Origin: an uncultured Collinsella sp.
GTDB lineage: Bacteria > Actinomycetota > Coriobacteriia > Coriobacteriales > Coriobacteriaceae
Direction of reading: 5' to 3'
Assembly: GCA_959596495.1 (NCBI GenBank)
Contig: CAUFXK010000025.1
Location: 1-23,939 of the forward strand
DNA: 23,939 nt
The notes below the pieces were generated by a model. That model made no database searches. It saw nothing but the letters and a program-made list of their open reading frames with translations, and was not told the origin of the DNA. Shown piece by piece: positions 19,910-23,939 of the stretch (its first letter is position 1; each line of letters opens with the position of its first letter). A program made the translations under genes and the position numbers.

Positions 19910-21220
19910 ATGAGCCAGTTCATCAACAACCCCGAGCACACCTTTGGTTTCGATACCCTGCAGCTTCATGTTGGCCAGGAGAGCGCCGACCCCGCATCCG
20001 ACTCCCGCGCCGTGCCTATCTACCAGACCACGAGCTATGTGTTCCGCAACTCCCAGCACGCCGCCGACCGCTTTGGTCTTGCCGACGCCGGTAACATCTA
20101 CGGCCGTCTGACCAACTCCACCCAGGGCGTCTTTGAGGACCGTATCGCCGCGCTCGAGGGTGGCGTGGCCGGTCTTGCCGTCGCCTCCGGTGCCGCTGCC
20201 ATCACCTATACCCTGCAGGCTCTTGCCCAGGCTGGTGACCACGTGGTGGCTCAGAAGACCATCTACGGTGGCTCCTACAACCTGCTGGAGCATACGCTCT
20301 CCCAGTTTGGCGTCGAGACTACGTTTGTCGATGCTCATAACCTGGAAGAGGTTGAGGGTGCCATCAAGGACAACACTACGGTCATCTACCTCGAGACGCT
20401 CGGCAACCCCAACTCTGACATCCCCAACATCGACGCCATCTCCGAGATCGCCAAGAGGCACGGTCTGCCGGTTGTCGTCGACAACACTTTCGGCACCCCG
20501 TATCTGTTCCGTCCGCTGGAGCATGGCGCCAACATCGTCGTTCACTCCGCAACCAAGTTCATTGGCGGCCACGGAACTTCGCTGGGCGGCGTGATTGTCG
20601 ATGGCGGCAACTTCGACTGGAAGGCGAGCGGCAAGTATGCGCAGATCGCCGAGCCCAACCCCTCCTACCATGGCGTCTCGTTTGCCGAGGCTGCCGGTCC
20701 CGCTGCCTTCGCGACCTATGTCCGCGCCATCTTGCTGCGCGACGAGGGCGCCTGCATCAGCCCGTTCAACGCCTGGGTCCTGCTCCAGGGCACCGAGACT
20801 CTGTCGCTGCGCGTCGACCGTCATGTCGAGAACACCAAGAAGGTCGTTGAGTTCCTGGCTGGTGACAGCCATGTCGCCAAGGTGAACCACCCGAGCCTGT
20901 CTGAGCACCCCGATCACGAGCTCTATCAGAAGTACTTCCCCAACGGTGGCGCGTCGATCTTCACCTTTGAGATTAAGGGTGGCCAGGAGGCAGCTTGGAA
21001 GTTCATCGATCATCTGCAGGTGTTCTCGCTGCTCGCCAACGTGGCCGACGTCAAGTCGCTCGTCGTGCACCCGGCTACCACCACGCACTCCCAGCTCTCT
21101 GCCGAGGAGCTCGCCGAGCAGAACATCACGCCCTCCACGATCCGTCTTTCCATCGGTACCGAGAACGCCGAGGACATCATTTGGGATCTGAAGCAGGCCT
21201 TCGCCGCGCTGGACGAGTAA
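19910..21220 (+). CDS. metY: O-acetylhomoserine sulfhydrylase (aminocarboxypropyltransferase)
   Basis: This 436-residue PLP enzyme of the Cys/Met metabolism family joins sulfide to O-acetylhomoserine, giving homocysteine. The PLP lysine is K216 in HSATKFIGGHG. The N-terminal FDTLQLHVGQ, the segment YGRLTNST and the length are typical of MetY rather than of shorter cystathionine lyases or synthases. Use of O-acetylserine is a secondary possibility. The ATG at 19910 is chosen for AAGGAG (19898-19903) six bases upstream; the frame is open from 19844, but that part reads through the leader. A divergent LysR regulator and a Cys-containing leader peptide suggest two levels of sulfur control. A strong terminator follows at 21281. 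Confidence 0.94.
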   Translation: MSQFINNPEHTFGFDTLQLHVGQESADPASDSRAVPIYQTTSYVFRNSQHAADRFGLADAGNIYGRLTNSTQGVFEDRIAALEGGVAGLAVASGAAAITYTLQALAQAGDHVVAQKTIYGGSYNLLEHTLSQFGVETTFVDAHNLEEVEGAIKDNTTVIYLETLGNPNSDIPNIDAISEIAKRHGLPVVVDNTFGTPYLFRPLEHGANIVVHSATKFIGGHGTSLGGVIVDGGNFDWKASGKYAQIAEPNPSYHGVSFAEAAGPAAFATYVRAILLRDEGACISPFNAWVLLQGTETLSLRVDRHVENTKKVVEFLAGDSHVAKVNHPSLSEHPDHELYQKYFPNGGASIFTFEIKGGQEAAWKFIDHLQVFSLLANVADVKSLVVHPATTTHSQLSAEELAEQNITPSTIRLSIGTENAEDIIWDLKQAFAALDE

Positions 21221-21280
21221 GGCGACTTGTGCAAGGACCCCTTGCGACTCGATAGGTATAACTGCATAAAATGCCTGCTC

Positions 21281-21321
21281 AAGGCGCCTGCGCAAGCAAT
21301 GGTTGCGCAGGCGCCTTTTTT
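21281..21321 (+). terminator. Intrinsic terminator after metY
   Basis: A perfect 15-bp stem (21281-21295 with 21303-21317) surrounds a 7-base loop and runs into six Ts. It closes the metY transcript 60 bp after its stop. Confidence 0.93.
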
Positions 21322-21532
21322 GCACAGGAAGGGCGCTATTACAGGGTTTTTGGCATGCTTTATGCATTCGAGTTGTGGAAAACTCCTGTTGAGAGGATGT
21401 GAGTTTTACGCAATTGACGTGCGCCTTTTGAGTAAAACCGCAGGTCGCAATTTGCTCGAGGTACTATGCAGCGCGATCGAATCACACGCAGCTCAAACGC
21501 AGCAAAAACGCACTACGGAGGTTTCCAGCTAC

Positions 21533-22294
21533 ATGAGGATCGATTCACGAAAACCGAAAGCCGCCGCCCTTTCCGCCGCTCTGACCGTGGCGCTTTTGGC
21601 GGGCGCCGGCGCAACTGATGCCCACGCGGCAACACTGTCCGATACGGTTGGATCTATGCCGTCCGAGACGACGCTGGTACAGCCCATTGATTATCGCGGC
21701 GATGGTTATGGCTCTATGCAGGAGTGGAACGCCTCGATGGAGGCCAAGCGCGATTCCCTTGAAATGCGCGCTCAGATTATCCTAAACATGTATGGTGACT
21801 ATGCCACCGATGACGAGCGCGCTGTGCTGCAGGGTTGTATCGATGGTGCGGGCAGTCTGTTGACGATGGGGGAGGTCGACGCCAAGTCGACCGAGCTCGA
21901 TGAGCTGCGTACTGCGCTTGAGAATGCCAAGCGCGAAGCGCTCGAGGCCGAGGCCGCCGAGGCCGTTCAGGCTTCGTATTACAACGCCGGTTACGCTCCG
22001 TCCTACGCGTCTGCCGCGTCCTACGCGAACGGATCGGGCCTGACGCGCTCTGCGGGTGTCAATAACTACAACGGGCGCCGTGAGACCTATTACAGCAGCA
22101 ATGTGCTTTATCACTATCGCACGGGCGAATGGACTCAGGATTCTGAGGGCTTCTGGCGCGATTCCGACGGCTATTACGTTGTTGCCGCGGGCGATATGGC
22201 CCAGGGCTCGACCTTTACGGGCTCCAAGGGTGATTGCAAGGTCTATGACTCCGGCTGCGCTGCCGGAACCACCGACTACTACACCGGTTGGTAG
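21533..22294 (+). CDS. Secreted protein with a 3D-like C-terminal domain
   Basis: This 253-residue protein starts with a signal peptide: a basic start (MRIDSRKPK), a hydrophobic core (ALTVALLAGAGA) and a cleavage-like DAHA-A. Then come a helical, Ala/Glu-rich stretch (about 60-145), a Tyr/Ser/Ala linker, and a C-terminal region with YYVVAAGDMAQGSTF and CKVYDSGCAAGTTDYY. That end resembles the 3D (double-psi beta-barrel) domain of Rpf/YabE-type cell-wall enzymes. Two cysteines may form a disulfide. It is probably secreted and active on or bound to peptidoglycan; the specific activity is unproven. The ATG at 21533 has GGAGG at 21517-21521, a rather long 11 bases upstream. The 210 bp before it hold no recognised gene, only a loose GTTTTAC/GTAAAAC repeat (21403-21438). 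Confidence 0.75.
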   Translation: MRIDSRKPKAAALSAALTVALLAGAGATDAHAATLSDTVGSMPSETTLVQPIDYRGDGYGSMQEWNASMEAKRDSLEMRAQIILNMYGDYATDDERAVLQGCIDGAGSLLTMGEVDAKSTELDELRTALENAKREALEAEAAEAVQASYYNAGYAPSYASAASYANGSGLTRSAGVNNYNGRRETYYSSNVLYHYRTGEWTQDSEGFWRDSDGYYVVAAGDMAQGSTFTGSKGDCKVYDSGCAAGTTDYYTGW

Positions 22295-22321
22295 TTTTTC
22301 TGTATCACGGATATTTGGCGG

Positions 22322-22370
22322 ACGGGCGTCTTTACCGAGCTTTAGGGCAACGTAAGGACGCCCGTTCTAT
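22322..22370 (+). terminator. Hairpin after the secreted-protein gene
   Basis: ACGGGCGTCTTTAC (22322-22335) pairs with GTAAGGACGCCCGT (22352-22365), with one wobble, 28 bp after the stop. The following TCTAT is only weakly T-rich, so termination may be partial. Confidence 0.6.
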
Positions 22371-22480
22371 GTATGCGTTTGAGTTAACAGAGCCCTTACC
22401 GTGGCGGTACGCTGGGCGTATGGATGCGGGGCACACTGGTTCTTGAGAAATAAGGTCTTTCTCGTGGAGGAAGTGGTCTT

Positions 22481-22687
22481 GTGAACGCTCGAGATATCGC
22501 CGTTGCCGCCGTTGCATTGACGCTTGGTTGCCTTGGTCCTACGGCCGCGCTCGTCGCGGGCATGCAGGGGTCTTGTGGGGCTGCCTCTATCGTGGTCGGC
22601 GCGTTGATCGCGGCCACACTGCTGGGAAGCGCCGGTGTTGTCCTTTGTCGCGATGATGAGGACGAGGTTCCGGAGTCGCATCTCTAA
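22481..22687 (+). CDS. Small two-helix membrane protein (hypothetical)
   Basis: A 68-residue frame starts with GTG at 22481, with GGAGGAAG about nine bases upstream. It encodes two hydrophobic stretches (about residues 5-28 and 33-56) and an acidic tail (CRDDEDEVPESHL), consistent with a small inner-membrane protein with both ends on the same side. I do not recognise a family. The terminator at 22725 shortly after its stop supports it being a real transcription unit. Confidence 0.6.
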   Translation: MNARDIAVAAVALTLGCLGPTAALVAGMQGSCGAASIVVGALIAATLLGSAGVVLCRDDEDEVPESHL

Positions 22688-22724
22688 CTGTTGCGAAAAT
22701 GACTGTTAGCCATGGCTGAACATG

Positions 22725-22763
22725 AAAACCGCCACAAGGGGAGTGCCCTTTGCGGCGGTTTTT
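22725..22763. terminator. Bidirectional terminator
   Basis: AAAACCGCC (22725-22733) pairs with GGCGGTTTT (22754-22762), with an inner AAGGG/CCCTT stem (22736-22740 and 22746-22750). T-runs occur on both strands, suiting its place between convergent genes. Confidence 0.88.
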
Positions 22764-22796
22764 GCTATTGAGACTGTTGGATGCGGTGCGGCGGCG

Positions 22797-23711
22797 TTAC
22801 CAGCTTGCCTCAATATCGCGGATGCGCTGATAGAGCCATTCGTTCTGCGGCGCCTGGATATCGTGCTTGGCCGCGAGGCGGCGGACGGTGCCCGCGAACT
22901 CCTCGACCTCTGTTTTGCGCTGCGCGACGCGGTCCTGCGCCATCGAGGGCATGCCGGCGGGGTCGAGCCCCTCGATGAGATGCACCATCTGCGTTAGGTC
23001 TGCTTCGGTGAGCTCGATACCCTCGGCGTTGGCGACCGCAAGCGTCTCGCGCATGGCGGAGACAAAGCAACGACGCTGCTCGGAGCCCTGTTCCGTGGCG
23101 CTTCCGTACGTGCCGCCGTAGGCCATGCAGGTCTGGTTGATGCCGTCGTTGAGCATAAGCTTGGCCCACATGCGGTGCGCGATGTCTGCCTCGACGGTGT
23201 GGGCGATGCCGCAGCGCGTGTAGAGCTCGTCGATGGCGGCGACGGTCACGGGGTCGGTGCCGGCGGCCGCACCAAAGCGGATCTCGCCCGCATTGGTAAA
23301 GGTGAGCGCGCCGTTGAGAAACACAGCGTCCATGCCTTGGCATATTCCGAGGACGGTGTGCTCCCAGCCAAAGCGCTCGGCAATCTTCTGCTCGCTCGTA
23401 ATGCCGTTGCACAGCGAGGCGATGAGCGTATTGGGGCCCGCGATGTGTTCCATAGTCTTGAGCGCCTGGTCGAGTCCGGTTGTCTTGACCGTGAGGATGA
23501 CCAGATCGGCGGGTGTCGCCTCGCTCGCGCGGACGGACTTGAGTACGCAGGGCTTGCCGTTGACGGTGAGCGCATCGTTCGCATGGCGCTCAAAGCGAGC
23601 GTCGTCCATGACGTATTCGACGGCATCGTTGCCGAGTGCCTGGGCGATCATGCTGCCGTAGAGTAGCCCGACGCCACCCTTGCCGATAAAGGCGACCTTG
23701 TTGATCTGCAT
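22797..23711 (-). CDS. Ketopantoate reductase (ApbA/PanE) family protein
   Basis: This 304-residue NADP-dependent 2-hydroxy-acid dehydrogenase family member begins with a Rossmann motif (FIGKGGVGLLYGSM). It has the conserved lysine of VKTTGLDQAL, the asparagine of CNGITSEQ, and the catalytic lysine in MWAKLMLNDGINQ. Members reduce 2-dehydropantoate to pantoate in coenzyme A synthesis, though many paralogues act on other substrates, so I leave the symbol blank. The ATG at 23711 is preferred because GGGGAG lies nine bases upstream; an ATG at 23720 directly abuts that site. It lies behind a cyclase-like gene on the same strand, separated by a terminator-like hairpin. Confidence 0.88.
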   Translation of the reverse strand: MQINKVAFIGKGGVGLLYGSMIAQALGNDAVEYVMDDARFERHANDALTVNGKPCVLKSVRASEATPADLVILTVKTTGLDQALKTMEHIAGPNTLIASLCNGITSEQKIAERFGWEHTVLGICQGMDAVFLNGALTFTNAGEIRFGAAAGTDPVTVAAIDELYTRCGIAHTVEADIAHRMWAKLMLNDGINQTCMAYGGTYGSATEQGSEQRRCFVSAMRETLAVANAEGIELTEADLTQMVHLIEGLDPAGMPSMAQDRVAQRKTEVEEFAGTVRRLAAKHDIQAPQNEWLYQRIRDIEASW

Positions 23712-23729
23712 ATGAATCATCTCCCCATA

Positions 23730-23756
23730 TAAAAGGCGCCCGCGTAAGGGGCGCCT
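23730..23756 (-). terminator. Terminator-like hairpin before the ApbA/PanE-family gene
   Basis: On the minus strand AGGCGCC (23756-23750) pairs with GGCGCCT (23740-23734) and is followed by TTTTA. It would end transcription from the cyclase-like gene 77 bp after its stop. Because it lies just 20 bp before the reductase ribosome site, it may instead be an attenuator. Confidence 0.7.
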
Positions 23757-23832
23757 GATGGATTGTATGCTGCCGGGGTGATTGATGGGTGCGCGGAGCG
23801 GCTGTTATGAAAAAGAAACGTTTGCCTGGACG

Positions 23833-23939
23833 CTACGCTGCAGGGCAGACCGCAAAGACGCGCGCGGGATATCCAACGCCATCGCGCACCTTGGGGAAGG
23901 TGCAGAAGATGACGGCGCCCGTGGCGGGAAGCTCGTCTA
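23833..23939 (-). CDS. C-terminus of a probable cyclase-family hydrolase (partial)
   Basis: On the minus strand the last 34 codons of a gene enter from the window edge and stop with TAG at 23835-23833. The residues DELPATGAVIFCTFPK, then VRDGVGYPARVFAVCP, resemble the end of the cyclase/kynurenine-formamidase-like family (LP-G-IFC-FP, then PAR-FA). The rest is outside the window, so the call is tentative. Confidence 0.5.
   Translation of the reverse strand, partial: DELPATGAVIFCTFPKVRDGVGYPARVFAVCPAA

Noticed and set aside
19874..21367. 497-residue minus-strand frame opposite metY
   Set aside because: It is a shadow of the clear metY gene with low-complexity composition and crosses its terminator.

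Overview
The window is GC-rich, gene-dense bacterial chromosome. It most resembles a gut anaerobe of the Coriobacteriia, probably Collinsella or a close relative. This is an inference from four things: the class III (anaerobic) ribonucleotide reductase nrdD/nrdG, tRNA genes that encode their CCA ends, a small tyrosine-rich secreted protein of a type I associate with Coriobacteriia, and the codon bias. No rRNA operon, CRISPR array, complete insertion sequence or prophage is visible.

Layout. 1-409: the likely tail of an upstream gene, a long hairpin, and tRNA-Leu(GAG) with promoter and terminator. 436-3606: a PAS-GAF-PP2C (SpoIIE-type) phosphatase and a STAS-HATPase fusion, together a two-gene partner-switching signalling module. 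3640-4440: a tRNA cluster (Gly-Cys-Gly) followed by an apparent tRNA-Gly remnant, a near-exact 28-bp repeat pair and nested inverted repeats. 4536-6269: a GH13 alpha-glucosidase. 6350-6609: tRNA-Gly and tRNA-Val. 6610-7244: no gene, but it holds the nrdD control region with two NrdR-box-like sites around a promoter. 7245-10475: nrdD and nrdG, separated by 426 bp that carry two very long inverted repeats and a 17-bp tandem repeat. 10542-12212: a pterin/folate operon, folE - HD hydrolase - folB. 12219-14083 (minus strand): a YgjP-like metallopeptidase and an M19 dipeptidase. 14204-15214: a SlyD-like FKBP isomerase overlapping in regulation with a UreE-like protein. 15298-16095: a Cof-type HAD phosphatase. 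16111-18631 (minus): a Fur-family regulator, acylphosphatase, Gfo/Idh/MocA oxidoreductase and RNase HI. 18731-21220: a LysR regulator divergent from an O-acetylhomoserine sulfhydrylase (metY), whose long leader holds a 17-codon Cys-containing reading frame. 21533-22687: a secreted 3D-like protein and a small membrane protein. 22797-23939 (minus): a ketopantoate-reductase-family protein and the C-terminus of a probable cyclase-family protein.

How the parts relate. NrdG activates NrdD by making its glycyl radical, and the pair supplies dNTPs without oxygen. FolE makes dihydroneopterin triphosphate and FolB uses dihydroneopterin. The HD protein sits between them, at the point where a dephosphorylating enzyme is needed. 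The SlyD-like and UreE-like proteins belong to two families known for nickel handling, yet no urease gene is in view. metY assimilates sulfide, and its leader looks built for cysteine- or sulfur-linked control.

The least explained items are the metY leader peptide, the SlyD/UreE pair, the folate-operon HD protein with a Cys cluster, the very long hairpins between nrdD and nrdG, and the shared palindrome-TTGC promoter architecture of all three tRNA operons.
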